The notes under the pieces: model-generated | Seen by the model: the letters and a program-made list of their open reading frames with translations, nothing else | Told to the model about the DNA's origin: nothing | Databases searched by the model: none | Made by a program: the position numbers and the translations under genes | NCBI RefSeq assembly: GCF_028736215.1 | Contig: NZ_CP117883.1 | Location: forward strand, 5,642,001 to 5,706,000 | DNA from: Mucilaginibacter sp. KACC 22773 | GTDB lineage: Bacteria > Bacteroidota > Bacteroidia > Sphingobacteriales > Sphingobacteriaceae | Direction of reading: 5' to 3' | DNA length: 64,000 bases | Shown here: one piece after another, positions 53,977-63,898 of the stretch | Position numbering within the stretch: position 1 is the first letter of the stretch | Layout: every line of letters begins with the position of its first letter

Positions 53977-54726
53977 CTACCTGCCAAAAGTTATTGCCCA
54001 AATATTTCGTTTAAAGCCCGACCTGATCACCATAACCACATGTACCAGCAAAAACAGCAAAAGTAAAACCGCCGCAAAAAAGTGGATAGTGCGCGCCGAT
54101 TGATGGCCGAAGAATATTTTCAGCAAAAATGGATACGACGCGGTAATAGCCGGCGACATGGCAAAGCCGGTTAAAATAACCACCGGGAACAGTAAAAAGA
54201 TAACTGATAGATAGGTGATCTTTTGCAGTAGCCCATATTTGCCCGTGTATTGCATGTGCCTGCGCAAATGTGCGGCAACATCGCGCCAAAGTAGCTTTAA
54301 ACCAAATTCGCGGCGGCGCGGCACCAGGTTATGCCAAAAATGCCCGCTGTAAAGCCCTGCTATAAAATAGATGATGCCGGTTAATACCATGAACCATGCA
54401 GCCAAAAAGTGCGTGCTACGCCCCCAGCCATTTTCATTAAAAATATCGTAAGTGCGGGCCGCACTTATCTGTTGGCCGGTTACGTGCTTAAACCGTACGC
54501 TTTTATCCCAGCCGCCATGGTGGTAGTTGCGGCTTATCGGCAGTTCAAACAGTGCCGGGGTCAGGTCGTTACCTGCCTTGCCCCAGTAAAGCCTGGGGTG
54601 CGACATCAGGATAACAAAACCACTAACCGTAAGCGCCAAAAAACTTAGGGTGATAATAAAGTGCGCGCCTTTAACCCAGCGTTTGTGTTGTACAACTTCG
54701 GTTTTAGAGCTTTGCGATAAGTTCAT
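53977..54726 (-). CDS. Cytochrome b-type membrane subunit
   Basis: About 249 residues from the ATG at 54726; the longer frame adds 42 unlikely residues. Four membrane helices with the haem-binding His pattern: HKRWVKGAHFIITL near the start, HFLAAWFMVLTGIIYF, and HFFAAVLLLLFLLVHVVM near the end. Of the Ni-Fe-hydrogenase/thiosulfate-reductase cytochrome b type. It is 2 bp from the molybdopterin enzyme and probably anchors and wires it, like YedZ. Confidence 0.87.
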   Translation of the reverse strand: MNLSQSSKTEVVQHKRWVKGAHFIITLSFLALTVSGFVILMSHPRLYWGKAGNDLTPALFELPISRNYHHGGWDKSVRFKHVTGQQISAARTYDIFNENGWGRSTHFLAAWFMVLTGIIYFIAGLYSGHFWHNLVPRRREFGLKLLWRDVAAHLRRHMQYTGKYGLLQKITYLSVIFLLFPVVILTGFAMSPAITASYPFLLKIFFGHQSARTIHFFAAVLLLLFLLVHVVMVIRSGFKRNIWAITFGR

Positions 54727-54930
54727 TCCTGCGGCGGTGATAACTACGTTTATATAAACAGAATAAATATAAAGGTATTGGTTGAAAATATCAAGAAGCC
54801 AGGGCTTTGCCGCAGGGTAAATGCATATAATTGGGTTAACATAACTTAACACATTTCAAATATATTTATTATAAATATTTGATAATAAATGTTTTATGTT
54901 TTATCATGGTTAACACTAAACTGATCGCCT

Positions 54931-55157
54931 TCGCTGCCTCCAGGCTTGTGTGCCCGCTGATAGTAAACGCTATGCTAAATAATACATATGCAACTCCGGG
55001 ATGTTTAATTTCATCCGGGAGTTTTTGTATTTTTAAACGGGGCATAAGAGTAATACGAAAGCATTAAGGTTAACAACAAACATTCTTGATTGTCCTAAAA
55101 GCATGGCGTGTACTTAGCACGCGGGCCACAAGTGAGGACACTTGCGGTAGCGTGGGG
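54931..55157 (+). repeat. Structured direct repeat, copy A
   Basis: 227 bp that align over the whole length with copy B (57010-57237). It contains three hairpins: one near 54992-55023 (CGGGATG to CATCCGG), one GCGTG/CACGC (55106-55122), and CAAGTG-AGGA-CACTTG (55129-55144). The last two keep pairing in copy B although bases differ. Confidence 0.88.
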
Positions 55158-55609
55158 CTGGTTTTGTGACAAGGCTGAAAAAGAAATAAAACAGACATGC
55201 TATATTCTCTCAAGGGAAAATGTGCAGTAGCTTGAAAGTCGGTTTTGTATAAAATAAAGTCTGTTTGGAATAATTCAGCATGGGAGACTTTATATAGTTT
55301 TGTTTTAATCAAATAGCCCGGCTGACCAACATATGAGTTATTTGCAAAAGCCTTTATAAGCCAACCGATAAATAGACCACACTTTAAAAACAGCCGCGAC
55401 CGGTATTGAAACGAAGCCTGTATTAATTGTGCAAGGTTTTTATGGATACCAGCCAGCTCAGTGTTTTCACAACCACGCCATGCGCCTAAATTTTTCATCG
55501 GAGTTTATATGACAATTTTTAACGCTAAGTCAACCAGTTCAACTATAAATAGGCGAAAAAGATGGCAGCGTTGGCCAATTATTTAAATAGTTCAAATTTT
55601 GAAACCAAA
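55158..55609. other. Non-coding stretch before fucosidase gene
   Basis: About 450 bp between repeat A and the fucosidase start. A minus-strand open frame (55070-55498) exists but runs through repeat A and has no recognisable domain. I see no other feature; the fucosidase promoter should be at the right end. Confidence 0.4.
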
Positions 55610-56983
55610 ATGATATACAAACGAAAAATAACGATTAAGGTGACCGGCCTGTTGTTAATACTATTGAGCCATTCTTTTGCCGTAAAGAGCCAGCAGATGG
55701 GCGACGCAGAAAAAAAATCAATGGAGAAAGGAACGATCTACACTGCATTAAAGGGTGCAGGGCAAGGCGTATCCGGTCCGGGTTCCAATCTTCCGCCCGA
55801 AAAGATGCAATGGTGGGAAGATCAGAAATTTGGAATGTTCATACATTGGGGCTTATATGCAATTCCGGCCACAGGCGAATGGACCATGTTTAATCAAAAA
55901 ATACCGGCTGAGGAATATGCCAGACTTGCCGGTCAGTTTGATCCGAAACACTTCAGCGCTGCGGAATGGGCAAGGGTAGCCAAAGAAGCCGGAATGAAAT
56001 ATATGGTAATGGTTTCCAGGCACCATGATGGTTTTGCGCTTTGGAACAGCCCGTCGAGTTACCGGCATTTTGATAGTTGGGAAACTGCCGCTCACCGCGA
56101 TTTTGTAAAAGAGTACACCGATGCATGCCGTAAGGCGGGCCTCCATGTAGGGATCTATTACTCGCCGCTGGATTGGCGCTTTCCTGGTTATTTCGACCCT
56201 AAGGGACTTCCTGACAATGCCGCGCTGCTTAAGAAACAAACCTATGGGCAGGTAGAAGAGTTAATGAAAAATTATGGCAAAATAGATATTTTGTGGTACG
56301 ATGGCGGCTGGTTGGCACATAAGGGTAGCGATGCGGATGCAGCCTGGTTTTGGGAACCCTTAAAACTTAATGCAATGGTACGTAGCTATAACCCGGATGT
56401 GGTTATTAACCCAAGATCGGGAATGGTTGGAGATTTCCAGACCGACGAAGGCGGCGCGGATGTTAAAGGGCCGATTATTCCTTTTCCATGGGAAAAATGC
56501 CTCAACCTCAATTCAACAAGCTGGGGGTATAATAGAGCTCAGCAACTGATGCCCTTGAAACAGATTATAGATATGCTTGTTAATACGGTTGACCGCGGGG
56601 GAAATATGTTATTAAATGTTGGACCAGACCCGGATGGTGTCATTCCTCGTACTCATGTGGAGCGTCTGAAAGAAGTGGGGCAGTGGTTAGCCAAAAATGG
56701 CGAAGGTATATATCAAACGCGTCCGGGGCCGTTTCAACCCGTTGATGATTTTTATGGAGCTACGTACAGAGGTAATAAAATATATATCCACCTGCTGAAA
56801 ATTCCGGAGGGAACTGCTGTTATTAAATTACCACCAACCAGGCAGATTATTACAGCGTGTACGGTTCTGCATGGTGAACAAGTTAAATTTCAACAGGACG
56901 CGACAGGCATCACCCTTGACCTGGCTACAATGCAATTAGATTCACTGGTAACCACCCTGGTATTAAAAACAAAAGACAGATAA
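55610..56983 (+). CDS. Exported GH29 alpha-L-fucosidase
   Basis: 457 residues from the ATG at 55610, chosen over 55562 because it starts at a signal peptide (MIYKRKITIKVTGLLLILLS). The GH29 barrel shows WWEDQKFGMFIHWGLYAIP, RHHDGFALWNS and ILWYDGGW, in which Asp231 is the nucleophile. It releases alpha-L-fucose from glycans. No other fucose genes are in the window. The gene lies between structured direct repeats A and B, an odd setting that looks like a cassette. Confidence 0.92.
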   Translation: MIYKRKITIKVTGLLLILLSHSFAVKSQQMGDAEKKSMEKGTIYTALKGAGQGVSGPGSNLPPEKMQWWEDQKFGMFIHWGLYAIPATGEWTMFNQKIPAEEYARLAGQFDPKHFSAAEWARVAKEAGMKYMVMVSRHHDGFALWNSPSSYRHFDSWETAAHRDFVKEYTDACRKAGLHVGIYYSPLDWRFPGYFDPKGLPDNAALLKKQTYGQVEELMKNYGKIDILWYDGGWLAHKGSDADAAWFWEPLKLNAMVRSYNPDVVINPRSGMVGDFQTDEGGADVKGPIIPFPWEKCLNLNSTSWGYNRAQQLMPLKQIIDMLVNTVDRGGNMLLNVGPDPDGVIPRTHVERLKEVGQWLAKNGEGIYQTRPGPFQPVDDFYGATYRGNKIYIHLLKIPEGTAVIKLPPTRQIITACTVLHGEQVKFQQDATGITLDLATMQLDSLVTTLVLKTKDR

Positions 56984-57009
56984 CAGCCACCAGCTCCCGC
57001 AAGCATTTT

Positions 57010-57237
57010 TCGCTGCCGTCTCCAGGCTTGTGCGCCCGTTGAGAGGTTAAACGCCTTGCTAAGTAATAAATATGCAACTCCCGGATGTAAGTTTCATCCG
57101 GGGGGTGGCGTTTTAAACAGGGCAAAAGAATAATACAAAAGCGCTAAGGTTAACAACCTATATTGTCGATTGTCCTAAAGGCATGGCATGTACCTGGCAT
57201 GTGGGCGCACAAGCCAGGAGGCTTGCTGCAGCGTGGG
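57010..57237 (+). repeat. Structured direct repeat, copy B
   Basis: 228 bp aligned with copy A, in the same orientation, 26 bp after the fucosidase stop. Hairpins GCATG/CATGT (57186-57202) and CAAGCC-AGGA-GGCTTG (57210-57225) differ from those of copy A at both partners of several pairs. Confidence 0.88.
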
Positions 57238-57333
57238 CAACCTTTTTGTTTTTGAATTATGTGTTTTGCGACAAATTATTCTGATATTTGGATAGAAATA
57301 AAGTTGTTAATTTATTATTTACCAAACCTTATC

Positions 57334-58347
57334 GTGAAAAAATACTTCCCACTTTTAATTGCGTTAATTGCTATTGCACTGTTTAATGCGTGTTCGAAAA
57401 AACACGATCCCGTGCCGGTTGAATTAAAAACTATAAGCCTCGGCCGGGATACCCTGACTCTTGTTGCAGGACAAACTTATCAACTTAATTTAGCGGTTAC
57501 ACCTACAGATTATGATCAATCGCTGCTTCGTTTATCGTCGTCGGATACTACTGTTTTAACGGTGACTAACAAGGGCAAAATTGTTGCGATAAAAGCGGGA
57601 ATTGCCATTGTTAAAGCTACCAATGATAAACAAACCATATCTGTAACATGCCTTGTGAATGTAGTTCCAAAAACCATTATAGATAGCTTAAAAGTGGGCT
57701 TGCTTGCATACTTTGCTTTTAATAACAGTGGTGTTGACTCATCCGGCAATGCCAACCATGGGATGGTTTACAATATTAGTTCGGTCCCAAACCGGTTTGG
57801 AACAGCAAATAGCGCTTATTATTTTAATGGCACAACAAGTTACATCAAGGTAAAAGATAATCAGTCGCTTAGATTGAACAATACCGATATTACCTTAAAT
57901 AGCTGGGTCAAATTAGATGTTTATAATGCTTCTTATGGTGTCAATTTATTATCTAAACGTATTTCCGGAGTTGACAATGGATGGGCCTGGGGCATAACGG
58001 GCTATTCAATAGCCACTCAAGGCATCGTTACATATGGCCCGGGCGGCGGAAGCGCATTTGCCAGGGGTACAGCCATTATTGGTTTAAACCAATGGCACAT
58101 GGTTACTACCGTGTATAATTTAACAAAACAACAAATAAGCATATATGTGGATGGTGTGTTAGACAATGTCACTTACGGCCTGCCTTCTCCTAATGCCAAC
58201 ATAACAACTGACTTGTATATCGGCAAGGACAATCCAGAAGTACCAACTAACGGCTATTATGTACAGGGAGCTTTAGACGAAATTCGAATCTATAAAAGGG
58301 CTCTTACATTGAATGAAATAAAAAAGCTATACAACCTGACATATTAA
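57334..58347 (+). CDS. Surface lipoprotein with BIG2-like and LamG domains
   Basis: About 337 residues from the GTG at 57334; the signal ends in lipobox FNAC. Residues about 30-110 form a bacterial Ig (BIG2)-like domain with VAIKAGIAIVKATN; about 120-337 a LamG/concanavalin-type sandwich with HGMVYNIS, YYFNGTTSYIKVKDN and GALDEIRIYKRALTLNEI, the usual C-terminal signature. Likely a carbohydrate-binding surface protein. It follows repeat B and is followed by a partial repeat C. Confidence 0.85.
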   Translation: MKKYFPLLIALIAIALFNACSKKHDPVPVELKTISLGRDTLTLVAGQTYQLNLAVTPTDYDQSLLRLSSSDTTVLTVTNKGKIVAIKAGIAIVKATNDKQTISVTCLVNVVPKTIIDSLKVGLLAYFAFNNSGVDSSGNANHGMVYNISSVPNRFGTANSAYYFNGTTSYIKVKDNQSLRLNNTDITLNSWVKLDVYNASYGVNLLSKRISGVDNGWAWGITGYSIATQGIVTYGPGGGSAFARGTAIIGLNQWHMVTTVYNLTKQQISIYVDGVLDNVTYGLPSPNANITTDLYIGKDNPEVPTNGYYVQGALDEIRIYKRALTLNEIKKLYNLTY

Positions 58348-58494
58348 ATTATTCGTTTAGCCAAATAAAGAAAGTGACTTCGTAAAAATGCCCCCTGTGA
58401 CCGTAAGCCTTTTCCGTGCTGTTCAATTTCTCTGCCATCGAGCGGCTATGCTTTTAGTTTGTAACTACAGGATTTCATCCGGCTACGGCAAGAA

Positions 58495-58550
58495 TCTTGC
58501 TAAGTAATAAATATACAACACCCGGATGTTTAATTTCATCCGGGTGTCTT
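58495..58550 (+). repeat. Structured repeat, partial copy C
   Basis: Only the core is kept: GCTAAGTAATAAATAT and the hairpin ACACCCGGATG/CATCCGGGTGT followed by CTTTG. It differs from A and B in the outer stem with compensating changes. 58348-58779 holds no gene. Confidence 0.8.
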
Positions 58551-58779
58551 TGTACACCCGCAGTTCGCGTTAAGGATTGGCGTGGATACCGGCCAGGTGG
58601 TTAAGGCCTGTGTAGTATGAACAGAAAGCCTGACCGCCGCTTCTATCAGCGGCGGGAACGCTCTGTTAAGTCAAAAGTAAAAATTCAAAAGTCAAAAAAA
58701 TGTTGTGGATGGTTTGTCGGGGTGTTTTGGCAGTGCTAAACATCAATATTTTTGATCCCGCCACCACCCCGCGCCCCCA

Positions 58780-59598
58780 TTACGGCGCGGTTAGGGTTTT
58801 CCTTGAAATTGGGTGCACGCTGAAATAGCCTAACGCGCCGCCGGTAACGTTGCTAAGCGGGTTGGCCGGGGCGGCGTTATTGCCATCGCCGGTGGCGCCG
58901 GCTGTAAGGCTGAAAAAGTATTTATACACGGCCGGGTCGATGCTTTGCATCTCGATGGTAACCTGGTTACCCGGGCGGATGTCGCGGGCCGGGTCGTCAT
59001 TATTGTTGTCGAAATTAAGGCGGGTGTTTACTTCCTGGCCGTTGGTAAATTCATCGTTATCCAGCAGTACCGATTCTTCTTTGCGATTGTTTACATATTG
59101 CACAAAACGGTAGTAGTTTTTGTTAGCCACAGGATCATGGTATTTCACGGTTACATATTTACGTATGGAGCCATCCTTATTGTTACCAAAATCGCTTTTT
59201 ACCAGGTAAATACTATCCAGTGGTACCAATGCGGGCATGGCGCAGGTTGATGCGAATGTTTTGCCGGCAACAAGCACATTCAGTTTGTAAATATGGCCAT
59301 AGGCCCCTTTCAGGGTGCTGTTTTTATAAATGCCGCCACCCGATGCGGTAAGCGGATAAACGGTATTATCGTCGGTTATGGTTACCTGTGCGCCATCAAT
59401 ACCTACTATATCGTTATTATCGGTAAAGTTTTTGGTTTGGCTTAGCGTTACCTTGCATCCGCCGGTTTCGTTGGTAAGTACACCTTCAACAACATATTGG
59501 GGCGTGGTATCTTTCAGTGTCAGGTTAATGGCCTTTTCGCACGAGCATAACGCTATGGCAAACAGGGCGGGTATCATATATTTTATGGTACTGTGCAT
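58780..59598 (-). CDS. DUF4249 lipoprotein
   Basis: About 272 residues from the ATG at 59598, 4 bp after the TonB receptor stop. Signal with lipobox ALCSC. DUF4249 pattern: QYVVEGVLTNETGGCKVTLSQTKNF and a long beta-rich body, ending in GYFSVHPISRKTL. It pairs with STN-type receptors and probably sits on the outer membrane as an accessory substrate-binding protein. Confidence 0.88.
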   Translation of the reverse strand: MHSTIKYMIPALFAIALCSCEKAINLTLKDTTPQYVVEGVLTNETGGCKVTLSQTKNFTDNNDIVGIDGAQVTITDDNTVYPLTASGGGIYKNSTLKGAYGHIYKLNVLVAGKTFASTCAMPALVPLDSIYLVKSDFGNNKDGSIRKYVTVKYHDPVANKNYYRFVQYVNNRKEESVLLDNDEFTNGQEVNTRLNFDNNNDDPARDIRPGNQVTIEMQSIDPAVYKYFFSLTAGATGDGNNAAPANPLSNVTGGALGYFSVHPISRKTLTAP

Positions 59599-59602
59599 AC
59601 AA

Positions 59603-62269
59603 TTAAAATTTAAAGTTATAGGTGATGGAAGGCACAAAGGTGAACAGGGTGGTCCTCACAGCTTCGGTGCGGCTGGCATCGTCTTTATTATTGCGGAAAT
59701 AAATGCGGTAAGCGTTGTGGTTGCCCAGTGCATTGTACAGGCTAAAAGTTAAATCCGATTCAAATTTGCTGCTCTTTTTTAGCTGGCGGGTGGCGCCAAG
59801 GTCAAGCCTGTTATAGGCAGGCATCCTGTCGGCATTACGGCTGGTGTAGTAATAGTAATTGGCCCCATCTACCTGGTACTTGCCGTTGGGGAAAGTTACC
59901 GCATCACCGGTGTAGTATATGAAATTGGCCGATAGGGTCCACTTTTCGGTGGCTTTATACATGGCTACAATGGCCAGGTCGTGCGTACGGTCTTGCCGGG
60001 CATTGTACCATTGGTTGTTGTTAATGCCATCTATCTGCCGTTCGGTTTTGGCCAGGGTATAGCTTACCCAGCCGGTTAAGCGGCCGGTTTTCTTTTTAAG
60101 CAGCACCTCGGCGCCATAAGCACGGCCTTTGCCGTAAAGCAGCTGGGTTTCAATAGGCTGGTTGGTAAAAATATTGGCGCCGTTACGGTAATCAACCTGG
60201 TTTTGCATTTTTTTATAATAAGTTTCAAAGGTGAACTCATATTTATGGTCGCCGAAATCGCGGTAATAGCCTACCGAAAACTGGTCGGCCAGTTCGGGTT
60301 TAATAACGTTGGTGCTGGCCACCCATTTATCTGTTGGCGAACCAGAGTTGGAGTTGGAGATAAGGTGCAAATTTTGCGCGTTACGTGCATACGAAGCCTT
60401 TACCGAACTATAATCATTGAGCGAATAGGCTGCAGCGATGCGTGGCTCGGGGTTAACATAGGTTTTAACCGCCTGCCCTGTGGAGTAGTGTTTTGTGCCC
60501 GTGATATTGCCATCGGCATCAAAGGTATAATAATCGCCCTGTCCCAGGATGGTAAAGGCCGACAGGCGTACGCCATAAGTAAGACTAAAACGATCAGATG
60601 CTTTCCAGGTATTGGTAGCATACAGCGAATTTTCAAGCGCGTACCTGTTTTGCAGGCTCTGCGATATTATACCCGAGTTGCCGGTGGATGAAATTTCGCC
60701 GGGCTTAATGGTATGGTAAATGGCATTAAAACCAAAGCTGATGGTATTTTTATCGCCGGCATAGTATTGCAGGTCTTCCTTCAGGTTAAGGTCTTTTATC
60801 TGCGAGAAAATCTGGAACTGGTTTACATCCTCCTTAATATTGATCTTGTAATCATAGTCGCTGTAAATAACCGAGGTGTTTGAAAATAGCTGGCTGTTAA
60901 AAATGTGGTTCCAACGGAGGGTGCCGGTGGTGTTGCCCCAGTTAATACCTGCTATATCGCTGGCCTTCAATACATCTTTACCAAAGTACCCGGATAAGAA
61001 AATCCTGTCCCTATCGCCCAAAATATAATTGGCCTTGGCGTTGATATCATAAAAATACAGCTGACTTTTTTTGGCGATAGAATCTTTAGAGAAAGCCAGG
61101 AAAGCATCCGCATAAGTACGGCGGGCCGAGATAAGGAACGATGATTTATTTTTTTGGATGGGGCCTTCCACGTTAATCCTGGCGGCTATCAGCCCAACAC
61201 CGCCGCTTACGCCAAACTTTTGGTTGTTACCCTCGTTCATTTTAATATCCAGCACGGATGATAGCCTGCCGCCGTATTGGGCCGGCATATCGCCCTTATA
61301 AATGCTGATGTTTTTGATGGCATCGGAGTTAAAGGTTGAGAAGAAACCCAGCAGGTGCGATGCGTTGTAAACAGGCGCTTCATCCAGCAGTATCAGGTTT
61401 TGATCAGATGCGCCGCCACGCACATAAAAGCCGCCGCTGCCTTCGCCGGCCGATTTGATGCCAGGCAACAGCTGTATGGTTTTAATGATATCGCGTTCGC
61501 CCAGCAACACAGGGATATTTTTGGTTTCCTGTACGCTTAAATGTTCAACCCCCATTTGCGGGCTGGCCAAATCGCGGGTGCCGGGTGCCTTGGCGCTGAT
61601 GGTAACCTCCTGCAACGCCTGTTCGTTATTATCCATGCTGATGTTAAGCTGCTGGTTGGCTGTCAGGTTCACCTGCACGAAAGTGCTTTTTTGGCCAACA
61701 GCGCTGATAGCCAGCTGATGGCTACCGGCCGGCAGGGTAATGGAGTAAAAGCCGTACTCGTTGCTCGAGGTGCCCTGGCTGGCATCGGGAACCCTGATGG
61801 TGGCGCCAATAATGGTTTCGCCGCTTTGTTTTGATTTAACGGTACCGCTTAGGATGAATTTGCCGCCTGCCACGGCGGCCGGCAACTTTTTTATTTTAGC
61901 CGCATCATATTTAATCATAACGTCCTGGTCCAGCACCGAAAAGCTGAAGGGGGCCGATGCAAAAGCTTGCTTTAATACATCGCCCAAAGGCTGTTTTTTG
62001 GCATGGATGCTGATTTTTGCGGGGCTTTGGGCAACGGTTTGGTTATAGGTAAACCTAACGCCGCAGGCAGCGGTTATTTTATCTAAAGCCTGTTTAACAG
62101 GTTCATTATTTATGCTGATGGTTAAGGTTTTATCCAACGGCCCTTGTGCATAAACCTGTTGGCTTGATACAAGTAAAACGATGGCGCAGAACGACGTTCG
62201 GAACAGGATAGGTATTTGCAGTACAGCGCAAATCAACATGGATAACCATGTGGGTTTGGTTTTATTCAT
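59603..62269 (-). CDS. STN-domain TonB-dependent receptor
   Basis: 888 residues. Signal region to about 42; STN domain about 45-120 (TLTISINNEPVKQALDKI); CarboxypepD_reg-like about 138-225; plug about 240-340 (PVLLGERDIIKTIQLLPGI, GGFYVRGGASDQNLILLDEA); barrel to the end. The STN domain signals to the FecR anti-sigma factor upstream. Ligand unknown; with DUF4249 and no SusD, not a standard polysaccharide locus. FecR ends 92 bp upstream. Confidence 0.93.
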   Translation of the reverse strand: MNKTKPTWLSMLICAVLQIPILFRTSFCAIVLLVSSQQVYAQGPLDKTLTISINNEPVKQALDKITAACGVRFTYNQTVAQSPAKISIHAKKQPLGDVLKQAFASAPFSFSVLDQDVMIKYDAAKIKKLPAAVAGGKFILSGTVKSKQSGETIIGATIRVPDASQGTSSNEYGFYSITLPAGSHQLAISAVGQKSTFVQVNLTANQQLNISMDNNEQALQEVTISAKAPGTRDLASPQMGVEHLSVQETKNIPVLLGERDIIKTIQLLPGIKSAGEGSGGFYVRGGASDQNLILLDEAPVYNASHLLGFFSTFNSDAIKNISIYKGDMPAQYGGRLSSVLDIKMNEGNNQKFGVSGGVGLIAARINVEGPIQKNKSSFLISARRTYADAFLAFSKDSIAKKSQLYFYDINAKANYILGDRDRIFLSGYFGKDVLKASDIAGINWGNTTGTLRWNHIFNSQLFSNTSVIYSDYDYKINIKEDVNQFQIFSQIKDLNLKEDLQYYAGDKNTISFGFNAIYHTIKPGEISSTGNSGIISQSLQNRYALENSLYATNTWKASDRFSLTYGVRLSAFTILGQGDYYTFDADGNITGTKHYSTGQAVKTYVNPEPRIAAAYSLNDYSSVKASYARNAQNLHLISNSNSGSPTDKWVASTNVIKPELADQFSVGYYRDFGDHKYEFTFETYYKKMQNQVDYRNGANIFTNQPIETQLLYGKGRAYGAEVLLKKKTGRLTGWVSYTLAKTERQIDGINNNQWYNARQDRTHDLAIVAMYKATEKWTLSANFIYYTGDAVTFPNGKYQVDGANYYYYTSRNADRMPAYNRLDLGATRQLKKSSKFESDLTFSLYNALGNHNAYRIYFRNNKDDASRTEAVRTTLFTFVPSITYNFKF

Positions 62270-62361
62270 TTTGTGTAGGTTTTTTAAATGTGGGTAAGTC
62301 TGTTAAAAACTTCCCTGGTTTGAGTTGATTTTCATGCCCGGTAATCAGCCGGATCAAAAGG

Positions 62362-63357
62362 TTAATGTTTAGCTATAATTTCCCGGATGTAATATTGGTT
62401 GCCCACTTTTTGCCAGCGGGTGTTGTCCATTACGGTACAAAGCAAATCAAGCTCGGTGCCGATGAGGCGTGTAGTGTTTAAGTGCCCGTAGTATAAACTA
62501 TTGGCTATGCGTGGGTCAACATTTATCTGCACGCCATACTGCCTGCCAAGTTCATCAGCAACGGTTTGCATTGATGCGCCTTCAAAATCGTAATTACCAT
62601 TACGCTGGCCAAGGAATTTTGCGGCATCGGGATAGTTTTCTTTCACCAGCAAGCCATCTGTTTTGTTGAATACCGCCCTTTGCCTGGCTGTCATGATTTG
62701 CCGTTGGTTTTTGCCGCTTGCCGATGTGAGCACGCCCACCTTGCCGCTTACCACCGTAACTTCGGCCGTTTTTGCATCCTTATAAGCCGTTACGTTAAAG
62801 CTGGTACCCAGCACCACGGTTTTGATGGCACCAGATTGAATGATAAACGGATGATTGGCATCGTGCTTTACATCAAAAAATGCTTCGCCATCCAGTTTTA
62901 CTAAACGCTGCGCACCCCTGAAATTATCCGGGTAGCTGATGCGGGTCGACGGGCTTAGCCACACCAGGGTACCATCGGGCAAACTGATTTGCCTGTGCTC
63001 GCCTGCTTTGCTCGTTAAATCCACCTGTTTTACCGGATCGACAATATCCAGGATAGCGTTTTTGTAAAAGGCCGCAAAGGCAACCAATAACACTATAGCC
63101 GCTGCTGCAGCTACGTTACGCCATAAGGAAATTACCTTACGTTTTGGTTGCGCAGGCGCTTCCATTTGCGATGCAATACGATTAAAAATACTATCCTTAA
63201 GTTCATTGGTGCCGGAGTGCCTGCTGCCCGTGAGCAGTACTTCTTCATCATTAAACCGCTGGTACCATTGCTCAAACCAGGCCATTTCTTCGGGAGTAAT
63301 GGTTCCGTTTTCAAGTTTATGGGCAAGCTCTTTAATATCGTAGGCGTTGTTTTCCAT
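62362..63357 (-). CDS. FecR family anti-sigma factor
   Basis: 331 residues: N-terminal helical domain with an acidic EEMAWFEQWYQRF, one membrane helix about 84-101, FecR domain about 112-205 (SKAGEHRQISLPDGTLVWLS, EAFFDVKHDANHPF), and DUF4974 to the end (YYGHLNTTRLIGTELDLLC). It holds its ECF sigma factor until the STN receptor binds ligand. The sigma factor is at the window end. Confidence 0.93.
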   Translation of the reverse strand: MENNAYDIKELAHKLENGTITPEEMAWFEQWYQRFNDEEVLLTGSRHSGTNELKDSIFNRIASQMEAPAQPKRKVISLWRNVAAAAAIVLLVAFAAFYKNAILDIVDPVKQVDLTSKAGEHRQISLPDGTLVWLSPSTRISYPDNFRGAQRLVKLDGEAFFDVKHDANHPFIIQSGAIKTVVLGTSFNVTAYKDAKTAEVTVVSGKVGVLTSASGKNQRQIMTARQRAVFNKTDGLLVKENYPDAAKFLGQRNGNYDFEGASMQTVADELGRQYGVQINVDPRIANSLYYGHLNTTRLIGTELDLLCTVMDNTRWQKVGNQYYIREIIAKH

Positions 63358-63475
63358 CGTAAAATATATCTATCTTTTGTACATATAGTCAACGGCGGGG
63401 CCGGATACCCTTAGTGAGAAATGAAATTTATTTTGAGGGAGGGCAACGTCATTAAGTTAAGGAAAAAGAAAAAAC

Positions 63476-63557
63476 AATATCGAACATTGAATTTCGAATG
63501 TCCAACACCGAAGTTTTTCCTTCATTATTCGAAATTGGACATTCGCTGTTCGATATT
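63476..63557. repeat. Dispersed palindromic repeat, copy 2 (inverse)
   Basis: Begins AATATCGAACA and ends in its partner TGTTCGATATT. Its reverse complement aligns with 14343-14429. It lies between FecR and the small gene at 63635, so the ECF-FecR operon carries an inserted hairpin. Confidence 0.8.
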
Positions 63558-63634
63558 AAATCGAACTTAAATCCTTAACTCAATAACATTGGGGGACCTA
63601 ATGCGGAAAGATACCTAATGGCGTTAAAACAACA

Positions 63635-63856
63635 TCAAAGGTCATTGGCTTTAATCGATGCTTCTACTTCTACCAAGGCTTCTTTTGCATTTTGCAGCTT
63701 AATTTTACCTTTCTGGTGTAATTTGATTTGTTCAAACGACGCTTTCAGGCTGTTGTAAACACGCAGTTCAATTTTACTTAAAGAAGGTTTAGTCGGGTTG
63801 ATTTCGGCTCTTTGTTCAAATTCTTTGTTACTGATATCTACAGATGACTTCCTCAT
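63635..63856 (-). CDS. Small hypothetical protein (73 aa)
   Basis: Charged, helical protein with Lys-rich KLHQKGKIKLQNAKEALVEVEASI. No signal peptide. No family recognised. It lies between the ECF sigma gene and FecR on the same strand, an unusual place for an extra gene in this module. ATG at 63856. Confidence 0.55.
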   Translation of the reverse strand: MRKSSVDISNKEFEQRAEINPTKPSLSKIELRVYNSLKASFEQIKLHQKGKIKLQNAKEALVEVEASIKANDL

Positions 63857-63898
63857 GTCCCGAATGTATTAGTGGTTTATCTAAGGTACTAATTTACT

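Noticed and set aside
55070..55498. Minus-strand open frame of 142 residues before the fucosidase
   Set aside because: Its last third reads through structured repeat A, which also occurs at 57010-57237 with changes that break the frame; no domain, signal or membrane segment.
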